A stretch of 64,000 nucleotides of DNA from Siphonodentalium dalli (GCA_032622095.1 CP136069.1:65249319-65313318); one strand, 5' to 3'; positions 34,481 through 46,640 are shown, counted from the first letter of the stretch. Notes: generated by a model not told the origin, from the letters alone. Numbers and translations: made by a program.

Positions 34481-34727
34481 AGCATATAGTGTTTTTAATC
34501 CGATGGAGTTTGCAACCGATTCTCCTGGCAAAATTCCCACCGTCCACCATCCTCATGAAGTTCCCAATCTTCTATCGTATAGAGCAACCAATCCGGGTGT
34601 TTGGCAAGTTTCCTTCTAATATAGAGCTCCATACTCCATACCTACACGTATATAGCACAGGTAATAGTATACTACATCTATATAACTCGCATGCGCACAT
34701 CATGATAACACGTCCCAAAATACCGAG

Positions 34728-34756
34728 CTATATATATATATATATATATATATATT
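34728..34756. repeat. (TA)n microsatellite
   Basis: About 14 TA dinucleotides. Confidence 0.9.
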
Positions 34757-35100
34757 TTTTACATACTAAGTGTGATTATCACTAAATCCAGCATTCTGAT
34801 TGGTCGGCGCCCACGTGGCTAGTTGCAATTATTCTCGGTGAACGCGCAACAGCTCATAACTGCGGATTCATAATTACATCGACGCGTCATAGGTTTGGGA
34901 AAGACGAACGCGTAATGTTTTGGGCGCATTTGGACTCGCGCAGGATTGACTTAATAAATCATCTGGTTTCAATATAAAGATAAATTGTTCCTGTTAACTT
35001 CTGCCAAGGGTGGTATGGGATATTTTGGGCTGGTTTTGTCACAATACACTTTTCGATTTAAATACATTTACAAAAGTGTCGTTTCGCTAAATGTATATAA

Positions 35101-35260
35101 ATATAAGGATTAACTGCCATGTGGACTGTTTTTATGGAGATGTAACCGCGAGGTGAGTGGTCATAACTTGTATGTAAAACGGGTTTTACACAAGTTATGA
35201 CCACTCACCTCGCGGTTACATCTCCATAAAAACAGTCCACATGACAGTTAATCCTTATAT
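35101..35260. repeat. 160-bp near-perfect palindrome
   Basis: 71-bp arms (35101-35171 and 35190-35260) match with one mismatch. The 18-nt spacer contains its own palindrome GTAAAACGGGTTTTAC, so almost the whole sequence can pair. No terminal transposon motif is recognised. Confidence 0.9.
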
Positions 35261-35334
35261 GACAGTGTGATCGAATGCATGTTTTGTTGGTTGTTTGCGA
35301 AAAGCGATTTATCAAGACGGAACACTGACACGTG

Positions 35335-35442
35335 CACAGAGCAAGCCTGAACATATGGTGCCGGTCATTTGCAGAATGAGGTCCCCAGATGGTGAATTTA
35401 GCACAGCGGGCTAGCGGCACCAAATTCATCCTCTGGGGACCC
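35335..35442. mobile_element. Short hairpin MITE, copy 1
   Basis: Contains GAATGAGGTCCCCAGATGG and the inverted partner CATCCTCTGGGGACC around a short loop, preceded by the gtgccggtcatttgcagaatgagg block. It is related to 35595-35700 and 60571-60710. Confidence 0.6.
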
Positions 35443-35594
35443 AAGTATATATGCATGGCCTCTCCTACTAGGACAGACATATGCACATATTTATATATTT
35501 ATGGGATATAAAGAAACTAAACTAAAAAAAGAAACGTTCTAAAGAAACTAAAAACAACTTGTTAGTTTGATAATAAAGTTACTTTCCAGGGAAG

Positions 35595-35700
35595 AAGAGG
35601 CCTAAGCAGAATGAGGTCCACCGTGCGGTATATTCACCTTCTGATGACCCCATTTTGCAAATGTCCGGCACCATAGTTTCAGGCCTAGCACAGAGAACAT
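35595..35700. mobile_element. Short hairpin MITE, copy 2
   Basis: Begins GAGGCCTAAGCAGAATGAGG and ends with a diverged inverse (ccattttgcaaatg ... caggcct), as in the copy at 60571-60710. Confidence 0.6.
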
Positions 35701-35849
35701 GTTCTTAGCGATTCGAACTTAGAGAACTAGCCGAAAACATCATGACGTCGTGTTCGCTGGTTTGTATCTAGTCTCACTCTATGAAAACCGAGGAGTGCGA
35801 ATCTTAATTCTTGAATTATCAAAAAATCTCAATTTAAAACTATTAATTT

Positions 35850-36145
35850 GAAGGGGACAAAGCAATATCATCTATAACCAATGTATGCTATAGTACTATA
35901 ACAACACCTGGTAACAACGCCTGTTCACCCTCACAATTTGAGAGATTTCAAATTGTGTGCTATTTCAAAAAAAGATTGTTTTTTCGGTAAACTCTCTAGA
36001 CCTACCTCAAATCATATGGGTTTTATTTATTTTAAATAGTTGGAAATTATCGCTCATATTGTGAAGGTAAAGAGCTGCTGTTATGTGACTATAGCATACA
36101 TTGGTTATAGGGATAATGATTGTTTCCTTCAAGTTTTTAAAGTCT
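35850..36145. repeat. Inverted-repeat element downstream of the KLHL10-like gene
   Basis: CTATAACCAATGTATGCTATAG at 35873-35894 pairs with CTATAGCATACATTGGTTAT near 36090-36109. The outer parts GAAGGGGACAA and TTGTTTCCTTC also pair. No known terminus is recognised. Confidence 0.5.
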
Positions 36146-36269
36146 GAAATGGAGATTTTTTGAAAAATCACGAATGGGGCGCCTTCTTGGCGAGAAAACC
36201 AAACTACATGGCAGAGTTCATTTAGACCACTCGCTACGCATATACACAATGTAAGGGAAACTTATATGA

Positions 36270-36275
36270 TTTATT
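36270..36275 (-). terminator. Candidate polyadenylation signal AATAAA of the KLHL10-like gene
   Basis: AATAAA on the minus strand 287 bp after the stop codon. It is the first canonical hexamer found downstream, but others exist further on. Confidence 0.4.
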
Positions 36276-36561
36276 TAAGACTTCTGTCCGTTAAAATTCA
36301 TTCTGCATTATTCTGCGAAACTAAACTGTCAATATTAATTTGGAAATTGGTTAGATCAATTCAGAATGAAATCTAAACGACAAAAGTGTAAAACAAAACA
36401 TGTTAGATTGAATACATTATGTATAGGTGATGGCAGTGGTCAGATATCATCGCAGTTTTGTTCTCGCTCGCAATGCCTCCCTATTGTTATATACGATGTC
36501 AACGCGAAAGTAAAACGTCGCTAATATGCAAACACGACAGAGCGTTGCCGCTTGCAGAGAA

Positions 36562-36740
36562 TCACAATTTGGAGCCCACACTCGTTTCGCTATTTCCATG
36601 GAAGGTGAAGTCAGCTGAGTTGCCGAGGCCCGTTATTGTGCACGCGGACACGGCGCTGCGACCCACCAGCATGTCAGCATTAACAACCCATCGTCGCTCT
36701 CTGGTATCGAAGCTCTCAACTCGATTCGAAGTTGTTGAAC
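36562..36740 (-). CDS. KLHL10: KLHL10-like exon 4 (kelch 6 and C-terminus)
   Basis: The acceptor CTGATTTCAG|GT continues the Gly codon, so ..GGYDG-STTSNRVESFD.. reads through. The repeat closes with RRWV and GRSAV, then a short tail and TGA at 36564-36562. The + strand frame across it is a shadow. Confidence 0.88.
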
Positions 36741-39700
36741 CTGAAATCAGAATAATTGATATTCCGTCAATTTGATTGCGCGAGGAATTCGGTATCGCTG
36801 ACAAACTGCATGGCAATATACATACATGGTATAGTGCCCAGTGTATTTTCGTATACCGATTATAATCGGTAACTTCAAAACCGCCACCATCGATTTTGTT
36901 TTAATTTGGTATGTACTGTATTCGCGGTTCATGTCTGTATATAGTCGCGGTTTGCGTGAACATTTTGAAGGTAATACCCCATTTTACTCCTCACCTATGC
37001 TTGTGTGCTATTAAAGTTGATGGTAATACGGATTGTTTCGTTCTGTGTATAAAGTCAATTTTTATTACAATTTTTATTTCCGACTGCTCTCGTTATAACA
37101 TTGCGCCCACAACGAAATTTGTGCGATAACGCTTACCGCATGCACGCACACGATGTGCGGTTCTGTCTATATATTAGTAGTCCAAGTCTTCTCGTACTAA
37201 AACCGGCAAAGATATTGGGATGGAGGTGCCGGTCTTTAGTCCAAGACCGCTTGTATACCAATCCTATGACACGACTTACGCCCACGATCTGTGGCGGGAA
37301 TTTGTGGTGTATTTTACTCGATTTACCTAGCAAATCAATACATGATGCTATATACATCGGAAAGGCTTACATCTTATGGTCATAATGGTGTATAATAAAC
37401 TAACTTTAATGTTAAATTACACATAGAATATTCCGGTTGATTGACACAAACATCGATTTGTTTATCTGTTTGTTTACGTTTTAACCGAAAGCCGAAGTGG
37501 TCCGAATAAGTTCGGCATAATCCGCTGTTTGTTCTGGGAATTCTACTTTCCGTTTCTATATATAGCGCGGGTTTTCCGAACAAAAATGGCGAAAACCGAT
37601 CGCCCGAAAGTCCAGTTTTCTATGTGCTTTCAAGACAATTCCCGCACTAAAAACTTAATGACATAATGGAGGATCAGAACGGTAGTTTTGTTGACAATTT
37701 TCGCAAGCAACTTGTCAAAATTGGAGCAAATTAGAACTCTTGTGTTTGACTTGCCAAGTTGCCATGCGTGTGATGTGCATTTTGACATCTGTGTTGATAA
37801 AATAATCGGAGAACCGAATCACACAGTTTTGAAATATAGTTCTTCCGTTTTAGTGGGACTTTTCAAACTTAAGGTTCATTTATTTAGTGTATTACATTTA
37901 TATCTCCAATGTTTAATTAATCTATTTATTATTTTATTTATTGACACACATAATTACGATTACAAGGGAGAATTCATCGTAATTTGCGTTGTTGTCCAAA
38001 ATCTACGGAATATTTTCAACGGAAAATGCCGAACACAGTTCGCGAGGTCAACCGAGTTCGCATACTTTTAAAAAATTGTAAACATTGAGGTAAATGTCTC
38101 TTTTCGCATTAAATTACCGTTTTAAATTCACAACTGATGTGGGTTTCAGATAAAATAGCATGTCTTCTGCGGAAAATATCCGTTTATTGTCGCAATTGTG
38201 ATATTTTATTTCATATAATTGTGGTTTTATTTGAGCGGGTCACTAACGCTTAAGTCGTGTCATAAGAATACATGGGCCTGGAACTCGGACTAAAGACCGG
38301 CACCTCCATCCCAATATCTTAGCCGGTTTTAGTACGAGAAGACTTGGACTATATATTAGGTGCCTTGCATGTGCAGACATCGATTTGCCAGTCACATTCA
38401 GATTACGAATGTCTGCGATTCGTGTCATGACTGCTTGCCTTCATGCTTAAGCTTAATAAATCCAGATTAATTATCACGACTGTATCCATACATGGACCAT
38501 AATACCCAAACATCGTGCTAAATTGGTGGGGGAGTTTGACATGGCGTGTGGCAGACGACAGACATATATAGGCTTAGCGACTTAAATACATTACAATTAG
38601 GTCTATATTGCATTGTTACTGTGACATTTGATCTGGTTCCTTTTAGTTGTAAAGTCGTGTTTTAATAGTTACTGAATATGTGTGAGAATAATCGGTAATA
38701 AGGTATACCGCCGCGATTTGATTTTGGAATTAATGTGGTATGTTTATACGCAAATACCACCCAGCTCTAAAGCATGCATGGGGTGAAAATAAAAAGGAAA
38801 GAAATTGACTACCTCTATCTTTAAAGGCCCACTTAATTTTCGAACCCCCAGATTACATTATATAAAATATATGCATATGATATACCATTTAAAGAGGAAG
38901 CTCCAGAACATTGTATTATCAACTTATCCGGTGTAATAAACTGTGATCATGTTGTTGTTTGTTTGTTTTGTTTTTTTTAGTTACTGACGTGTTTATTTTT
39001 CCATCTGGATTGTAGTTCAAATTTTATTATTTAAATAATAATAAATTATTTTAATAACTCTATCTTTAATATATAGAGTTATTCCCCCTCCATTGAAAAT
39101 ATATTTTTAGTTTGAATTCTGTTGCATTCTGGGAGCCAAAATGGGGGTAATCTTTCTATGATTTCAGCTGCTTTCTATTTCGCTATGGGCATCTTTTGAG
39201 ACACATACGTTGCAAATGGTGATGAATTATTGTATTTAATCATATTTTATGGCATATATTGTTATTAAAACCGTATATCAAGGCAATAAAATGTAATCAG
39301 TGACTCGAAAATTAAGTGGACCTTTAAAGATCCACAATCAGATTTGACACCATTAAGAACTTTCTGATCAAATTGTCCACTTACCAGGAAATAGAAAGTG
39401 AAAAATAATTGCAAAATTACCACCATTCATATCATACCAGCATCGCGAACATCCCCAATATCACCCATACGTAATAAGTTGAATATTATCACAAAATATC
39501 ACTATTCAGAACGCTCTTTATTGTGTAGCGCTTTTTGACGACAGAAGCGTGGACACTCTTTATGACAGCGTTGATTTGACTTTTTTACACGCTGATTCCG
39601 ACGGTATCGACAGACCCAGTTCATTGGACAATGGATAGTTTGTTTTCAGCTAATATTACCATATAAATGAATAAATCTCGTTTATTGCGACATTTGTTCT

Positions 39701-42700
39701 CCATAGACCTGCATGGCAGTCTTTGGCAGAATGTATCACACAAAACAGATGAGAATGACAAAATCAGGGTTTCTGCGTCAGTATATATAGCACTATAGCT
39801 GTTTAATTTAAGGTGGCCCAGGGGTGGTAATTTCAACATTGATGGTCATGACAAATGAAACTTGTAGATTCACCAACGCTAGAACAATAGTTATTTTGCA
39901 GGAAAAGATACATGTAATATTAACCCTTTCTATCCAAATGGATTCTCCCTGTCAGTTAAAAAGTGTACACCGGAATGGTCAATTATAGATTTGGAGGATT
40001 GTTAACGTGATAAAAGCAGACGACAGATAAATAAAAGTAAAGAAGGAGTCCTATTGATTGAGGGAAGTGTTTAGATAATAAGTTCTTATCTAATCGTCTT
40101 AACATTTCCTACGGGATAACTACTCATCACTGATGCTTTAGTATAAAAAGGGTTAGAGAAATTTTGAATAATTTCTTCAAAATGACACTTCCTGGTTTCC
40201 ATAACAATATCCATGTTCCATACCACAGAGAATATATTGTAAATAAGCCACCCCCTTTGTAATCCAAAAGTAATCATGGCACTTTAAAGTTACGCACGGT
40301 CTTCACGGTGGTATTGCTGTTAAATTGACCACACCCGTTAAAACCGCCATAAACAGAAAGAATATTAAAATATAGACATACTTTGTTCTTATAGCGATCA
40401 TAAATATCGCGTAACTAGTATGTTATTGCCAAGTTGATACGCCGTGTTAGTAAACAAAAGCCAAGTTAGGCGACAGTACAGCACGTAAAGAGTATTCGAT
40501 ACGCGAAACACTCAATACCTGGGAGTCCCCACAATGGAACTTCGTTAAAATTGCCACCAAGTTTTTACAATATATTGGCATAGCGCTCGCTCAAGATTGA
40601 ATGGGTCGACGTGACGCACTCTCTTAAAAATCGTCACGGTGTTGGATGTTTTGCTTATCGCTCACTCTTTACGTGCTTTATATAAACAAACGACCCCTTC
40701 ACACAAAGTGTGCTTTGTGGAAATATCGCATCCATACTATCATTCTATATAATATTACTACAGTATTGAGGAAAGTTTGCATAATTTGGTAACTTTTACT
40801 TCTAAATTATATCCAACAACGAAGACCTCCAGTCGCTTTAATAAAAAAAAATGTCCATTTCGCTATTCTTGCAAATCAGTGGCAACAAGTCTTACTAAAT
40901 TCCAGCTGTGCAGAACGTATATTAATCACATAATTAGACCTAAAACCGGCCTCATATTTTTAGCCGGCACTCGAAGTGACGTAAGATGATAAGCTAATGT
41001 AAGATAGTGGCGCAATGACATCGACCAATGTTATTATTCTGTTAATTATAAATATAAATATGGAAAACATTTCACCTCGGCGCCAACGTAAACGCTATAC
41101 AAAACTAATTAACCCTTTACCCAAAAAACCGGCCAAAACCGGCCAAATAAAGCTTCAACAGCCTAAAATATCTTGGGTCTGTCTCAATAAAACCATACAA
41201 ATATGGATATCATTGGAACCGGCTCATTGACCACATTGTGATGGTTATAGTTACGCCCTGTGCCAATGCATTCTCTTATATATGCGATTCGACCATATGT
41301 CGCCTCCCATATATAAGAGAATGCATTGGCCTAAAAAATTTTTTTAATGTGTTAAGACAATGCATTCTCTTATATATGCGAGGCGACCTATGGTCGACTC
41401 GCATATATAAGAGAATGCATTGGCACAGGGCCGTTCTGTTGGGTAAAGGGTTAAATGAACTTGAAGAGAATGAACATACCATCATATCCACCCATCACCA
41501 TGATCTTTGATCCGATGACTGCTGTGGCGAAGTTACTTCTTCCGTGGTTCAAATTTTCACCTTCGACCCAAGTTCGTAGATCTGGACAGTATCTCTCAAC
41601 TAAGAATAAAAACTCTAGATCAATTGCAAAGCCTCCAGACAAAAGAGGAGATACATATCTTACCTGAATGGTGTATGTGCATTCAATAGGGATGAGAAAT
41701 TAATCGTTCTGTGAAATTCTGAGCCGGTTACTTACCAATTATACTAATAAAACTCAATTACAAGTAGCTATATGCGACCAGACGACTGGAGCTGAAAATA
41801 TGTACACAAGGGTAATCTGACCCGGTGATTCTAATTAGAGATGTCCCGTTATGACGGGTAGGTTCCGTTGACGTCAGATGTCTAATAATTAATTTAACTA
41901 AATAATTAATTAAATATCCAAACTGGTTGGAATCTGGTCGTTGAACATTGATTCACATTGGTAAATTGATCCGAAGAGTGTCATTGGCATGATGCGATAT
42001 ATGTCATTGACATCAGCCGAATTAAAGGGGCACAATAAACAATGTGAACTAAATAATTAATCATGCAACATGGTTGGACCTTGGTCGCTGGAAATATGTA
42101 GAGGCGTAAATTGACCACCCGGTGAATACAATTTCCGTTGACCATACAGTGAAACTTAAAAATTATATTATTATATATGGTCCATAAAGAGCGTTCCATA
42201 TCAATTTAGACGAAAATTGGCACACATGGGTCACATGACCAGGATAATGTCGTTGTATAGGCGCCTTTGACCTCAGATAACTTGAAGGTGTTAAACCGTT
42301 ATATTAACACAGATTATCAGCTCGGAAGATGGGAAAATTCGAACAGCGAGTGTCACGAGATTGTGGGCTCAGCTGACCCAAAGAGGCATTAATCATTATC
42401 AATAAAGACCGTTTATTGTCCAATTAAAATCGAGATTTATAGGAATTGTTCATCTGTATAAATGTAGTTTCTACTTGTTTATGATAAAACTGCGTAATAC
42501 ACGCGACTGGACATTCGTCAACTAAATTGTCTCGGTCTACGGCCTCGACCGTCTGTTTTGCAAATGTCTAGTAGCTCGTCCATTAACCCTGATATAATGT
42601 CAATTCATGGAAAATATATAGAACTATGTGATAACAACCATGTGTGTATGTCTGTTAATAATAACAACTCTCCCTAAATTGTTAATTCGCTTTGGAGACC

Positions 42701-44900
42701 TTGATTTTATAACATGTTCTTTTCTCTAACGTAATATATCAATAAACGTCTCATAACACCCAAGTATGGATTGTATCGCAAGAGTATCTGAGTTGGAACG
42801 TTTGGTGACACCGTGTTGAATGAAGAAACAACCGTTGCGTTGTTTCTCTTGGAAATAAAATATGACCGTTTTGCCACCACGTCTGGGTGATATTTTCCTG
42901 ACACAAATACAGTCTTTCGATGCTTGAAATGCGATATGTGACGTGCTCTAGTCCTCACAACTACACGTAGCAGCATATCGGAATTATCTAAGAAACGCAT
43001 ATTTTGAAACATTCACACGTTCCACTGCATGGCAAACTTACCGCAGTTCAATCTTTCCGACCCGTCATAACCACCGATCGCGAACAGTTCTCCGTCGTAT
43101 GCGACAAGACCAACACCACTTCGTCGTAGACACAAGTTCTCTATCAGAGTCCATTGTTTCGCTTCTGGGTCGTACATCTCAGCGCATCTCAAACAGTGGT
43201 GTCCGTCAAATCCACCGACAACATATACACGTCCTAAATAGATACGTGTTTGATTTAAAAGTAATATCACGTATACATACATACAATCAAATGTGCACGC
43301 GAATGTAAATACCATGTAACTTTAAAGAGATGTTCTGATCTCGCTAACTCAAATTGTGAAATCGTAACATATAGCCGTATAGTAGATATACTTGAGACTT
43401 CCAAATTGATTGCACAAAATGCGTATTTGTAAATTCAATATCCTTTATAATGAAGGGGTATGTTATATCAAGACTGACATACAATCGTCAATAGCACATA
43501 ATACCAGACATCACCGCACGAAGATATAAACGTGTATACAATATTGAACTGGAGGGAGCTACATGACTGTGAAATTTCAGACACACTTGAGAAAATTTAT
43601 ACAAAAATTCTCAGATGCCTCTTGCATGGTACTTACCATTTAGAGTTGCTGCCCCAGCATCACTTCTTTGTTTGATCATTGGTGGTATCATCACCCATTG
43701 ATTATTCGAGGGGGTGTACACTTCTGCGCTCCGATGCCTCGTTTTGCCAGGATTACCATCATACCCTCCGCATACATACATCTGTTCGCCGTGAGTAGTA
43801 ACAGCAACATAACATCTCTGAGAATGCATTGGCGCCACCTCACTCCAGAGTCTATTGTCGGCGTCATAACAGTATACGCTGTTGTGGTATTTCTTTCCAT
43901 CGTAGCCTCCAATAATATAGAACGATCCATTCAGCGCAGCAACACCATGATACGCCCGATTCCCGGGCAAACAAACTTGCTTAGAAAACCACCGATTCAC
44001 ATGCCTATCGTAAGTTTCTACAATATTTGTTACACCGTCCATAGACCAGCCACCCAACACGAATACCACGTCAGTCGGTATACGTGGTCGCAGTTGATAG
44101 TTGTCCACTGTTGGAAAAAACATTAATTCGGTTCGCTGCTTTTCCATACTTTTCACAAAGTCTACGAGTGTATCGTTCTCTTTCTCCTCAAATCCTGGTC
44201 GCAAAAGTAACATTGCAGTGAGTTTTGTTTCAGAAACAAACAATAGTCGTAATGTCTTCACTAAATCGGGCAACATCGGTAACCTATCTGGCGAGAAATA
44301 AATCCACTTTTGAATTATCTGAATGCACTGGTCCTCTCTATCCAAATTTAGATAATCGTGACGCAAAATTTCGATAAGGATTTGTTTCTCCAGCTGCAGA
44401 AATTCAAAACTATCTTCCGATATTTCCACGATGTTGTCCAGTACAAAAATTAACGTTTCTTCCGTCAGCGCAATGAAATTATGATAGTTCGAAAATTCAT
44501 AAATACCTAAGCTATTCTCGATTGATATGTGAGAAAGGAGGAAGTCCGAGCACAGCTTCTGGAGACCAAATATATGGAACCTATCAGCAGCTGTCATGAT
44601 ATCTTGAACGTTGTCAGCCGTTATATCTGGGTTCTGTGTGTAAATGTAGGAAATAAGTTCATCCATTGTTCCAGCGCTGATGCCTGGTAACTCGATAACA
44701 GATGTCGAATCCGAAAATTTGCTGGTAAATAGACCTCGAAAATATCCACTGCTGCTTGCCATGATTGCTCTGTGAGCCGGAAGTTGACGCTTCTCATCCG
44801 GAAACACAAATAAAACATCGCATAACAACTCGTTGGATCGCAAATCATTTAGGCTGGCCTTGAATGTCTCCTGGTGATGCGTACTCTCCATGCTTACCAT
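36562..44900 (-). CDS. KLHL10: KLHL10-like BTB-BACK-Kelch protein, complete four-exon gene
   Basis: Exons 44900-43637, 43233-43042, 41599-41480 and 36740-36562 join to 585 codons including TGA. All introns are GT-AG and phase 1. The 584-residue product has a BTB domain (about 20-125), a BACK domain (about 130-240) and six kelch repeats with GG-Y/F-DG and downstream Tyr...Trp signatures. The final repeat runs into a short tail (TGLGN), comparable with VPGLAN in vertebrate KLHL10. Kelch-repeat wording such as RAYHG, APMHSQRCYV, RSGVG and RSNF also favours KLHL10 over other KLHL members. Vertebrate KLHL10 is about 608 residues, acts as a CUL3 substrate adaptor in spermatids and is needed for male fertility; a Drosophila relative activates caspases during sperm individualisation. 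The orthology call is by eye. The start at 44900 has a good Kozak context (AAAAATGG); a second in-frame ATG lies nine bases further in. Confidence 0.9.
37178..38351. mobile_element. 1.17-kb transposon with ~100-bp terminal inverted repeats (copy A, KLHL10 intron 3)
   Basis: The ends TAGTCCAAGTCTTCTCGTAC... and their inverse match for about 100 bp (gatattgggatggaggtgcc, ggtctttagtcc, gtgtcat). An exact 8-bp direct repeat TATATTAG flanks it (37170-37177 and 38352-38359), consistent with hAT or P-type target duplications. The interior has no transposase. A diverged relative is at 56068-57439. Confidence 0.85.
38820..39328. mobile_element. MITE family 4 in KLHL10 intron 3
   Basis: The terminal repeats TTTAAAGGCCCACTTAATTTTCGA and its inverse (with GGACCTTTAAAG) enclose about 0.5 kb. 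Fragments of the same family occur at 58366-58468 (right end) and from 63357 (left end). Confidence 0.75.
40283..40690. mobile_element. MITE family 2, diverged copy 3 (KLHL10 intron 3)
   Basis: Shares ccgttaaaaccgccataaacagaaagaat, atatagacatactttgttctta and tagtatgttattgcc with copies 1 and 2. An inner inverted pair GCACGTAAAGAGT...ACTCTTTACGTGC is present. Confidence 0.65.
41113..41450. mobile_element. piggyBac-type MITE, intact copy 2, in KLHL10 intron 3
   Basis: The ends are TTAA-CCCTTTACCCAA and TTGGGTAAAGGG-TTAA (TTAA at 41109-41112 and 41451-41454), a complete inverted-terminus element with TTAA duplication. It carries two 69-nt hairpins (41262-41330 and 41356-41424). Its orientation is opposite to copy 1. 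It ends 26 nt inside the intron from the exon 3 donor. Confidence 0.9.
41480..41599 (-). CDS. KLHL10: KLHL10-like exon 3 (kelch 5)
   Basis: The acceptor TTCTTAG|TT completes a Val codon, giving ..NCVERYCPDLRTW.. across the junction. The donor is G|GTATGT at 41479-41474. The 120 bp equal 40 codons. A piggyBac-type MITE starts only 26 nt into the following intron. Confidence 0.9.
43042..43233 (-). CDS. KLHL10: KLHL10-like exon 2 (end of kelch 3, kelch 4)
   Basis: The acceptor TTTAG|GA continues the split Gly codon and the donor is G|GTAAGT at 43041-43036. Its 192 bp equal 64 codons. The blade signature is VYVVGGFDG ... W ... RRSG ... LFAIGGYDG. Confidence 0.92.
43637..44900 (-). CDS. KLHL10: KLHL10-like exon 1 (BTB, BACK, kelch 1-3)
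   Basis: Codes for residues 1-421 plus one base. The donor is G|GTAAGT at 43636-43631. It contains the whole BTB and BACK regions, the first GGW-type blade, and repeats 2 and 3 up to the ATLNG turn. Confidence 0.92.
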
Positions 44901-44981
44901 TTTTACTAATGCTGACTAAATTGACAAGATGTTCGCAGTACATCGAAAAATCGGGACGCCGCTATAAAGTAGAGAGCGTCA

Positions 44982-44989
44982 TTACGTCA
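44982..44989. promoter_or_regulatory. CRE-like site TGACGTAA upstream of the KLHL10-like gene
   Basis: On the minus strand GGTGACGTAATGACGC lies about 85 bp before the start codon. CREB/CREM-type sites near the start are common in vertebrate spermatid genes. The role here is inference from position and motif only. Confidence 0.35.
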
Positions 44990-45059
44990 CCAAGACGTTA
45001 ACGTGTGCACCGGGCCATGAGTCCAGACATCGGAGCATTGTACTTGCGTGTATGTCTAC

Positions 45060-46630
45060 ATATACTTACTCTTAGAGATCGTTCGCTCCAAATACAAGTC
45101 TGTACCAATGCAATTTGGAAATAAGATGAACCACGTACATGTCAGAACGATAGTAAATACATAAAGAATAAGTAGAAGTGTAAAGATTCAAGATTCTAGA
45201 TTTTATTCGATAACGAAAGCTCCATGTCGGAACATCAAATTTGTAAACATTAGAAGAAGAGAAGAAAATATAACAATAAGTAATATATAATATAACAATA
45301 ATAATATCGAACACCAGTTTTCTGTATAATGGGGAGTAACTCTAATAATGCATCATTATGTAGTTCCAATAGTTATGTGATGATTGCGATAGTACAGTAT
45401 GAAATTCCCAATTGAGTAGATTCCTTAAAGTTAAATTAAGGGTTGAAAGCCACAAGCTTGCAGCAATTTGTAGAACGAATTCATCATTTTATACGGTTTA
45501 TTTTTTGCAGAAATGTGATTTAAAATGAGATGTTTACATATACGGTCAAATGTCGAATGACAAACACGTGCTAAATCAGTTACATGCACGCGCAACGTTC
45601 GATGAAGTACATTCTACACGATACTGTATGCCCCATCTCGCTCGCTCCCTTGGTGGCGGTGCGATCGACGCGGGTGTTATTTTTGGCGTTTTTGCGTACA
45701 ATCATACCAAATTTGACAGCAGCGTATGGGTTAATTTATTCACTTCGGCTACAGCTAGAGGTTTTCCCGATAGCGCATGACGCAGATGGGTATTCACTGC
45801 ATGATATGATGTTCATGTCCGTTGTCAGGCTGCCAGGTGCGGTCGGTGCCTTTTTTTGGATTCTGCCTCCCTGGTGGAAGCGGCCGCACGTTAGGGGTTA
45901 ACAGTGTCGTTTCCGCTCAAGCTATCGACTTGGGGATTGGAACTCAGTACAAACAGGTCTGTTCTGCACAACAGTACATGCCCCATTCCGCTCGGACCCC
46001 TGAGGGAGGTGCAGTCTGGTGCGGACGGGTGCGGTCAGATTCGGTCGGGTGCGGTCGGCTTTTATGTATAGGACCCGTCCCAAGATAATGTTATGTATCG
46101 CTTGATGCATTATCGCAGCAATATATAAATTAATTAACCTCCAAATCTACAATACATTCAGGCAGTGCATGCTAAGTTGGATTGGTAACGGGTGGTTGTT
46201 TTATTGACATGGGTGACGTATATTCGCAGCATCGTCATCATCATCGGAATTTCTTGTGCACGCGATTAGGTTCAAGCGCAGCGGAACGCATTAGCTTTGG
46301 CAATTTGTCATTTCTATTGTTAATTTATATAACACGTATGATTAAATGTGAATTCCGGGTCAAATTAATTTCTGTCTCCTGGTTTGTCGACCTTCGTATG
46401 TACACGGAACATTGGTTCGCGGGATGCTGAATAGGGAATTTAATATAACAGAAGACATAATTATATCGCTACGACTTCCAGTGCTCCTTTTCAGATCTGA
46501 AACTATACTCGATAAACCGACCGAGGGACTATCGATATTCAATTCACTCATCAATTCGCGTAAATACAAATAGGTTCGGCTGATTTTACCGCTTGAACTG
46601 AAACATAATACAACATCACTACATAGTAAT
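45060..46630. other. Intergenic, no gene recognised
   Basis: Open frames up to 105 codons at 45550-46088 have no recognisable domain. Two similar words, catgccccat(c/t)(t/c)cgctcg, at about 45628 and 45978 hint at an old duplication. Confidence 0.4.
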
Positions 46631-46640
46631 CGACATTTAA

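Noticed and set aside
36458-36775. 105-codon plus-strand frame
   Set aside because: Antisense shadow of KLHL10-like exon 4.
37688-38071. 127-codon frame inside the long-TIR transposon
   Set aside because: No transposase motif, low-complexity hydrophobic end, and not kept open in the related copy at 56-57.4 kb as far as I can see.
42707-43012. 101-codon minus-strand frame between KLHL10-like exons 2 and 3
   Set aside because: Lies in intron 2; exons 2 and 3 join in phase without it and it has no kelch signature.
43668-44126. 152-codon plus-strand frame
   Set aside because: Antisense shadow of KLHL10-like exon 1.
44961-44970. TATA box for the KLHL10-like gene
   Set aside because: TATAAA is on the plus strand here, so it points the wrong way for the minus-strand gene.
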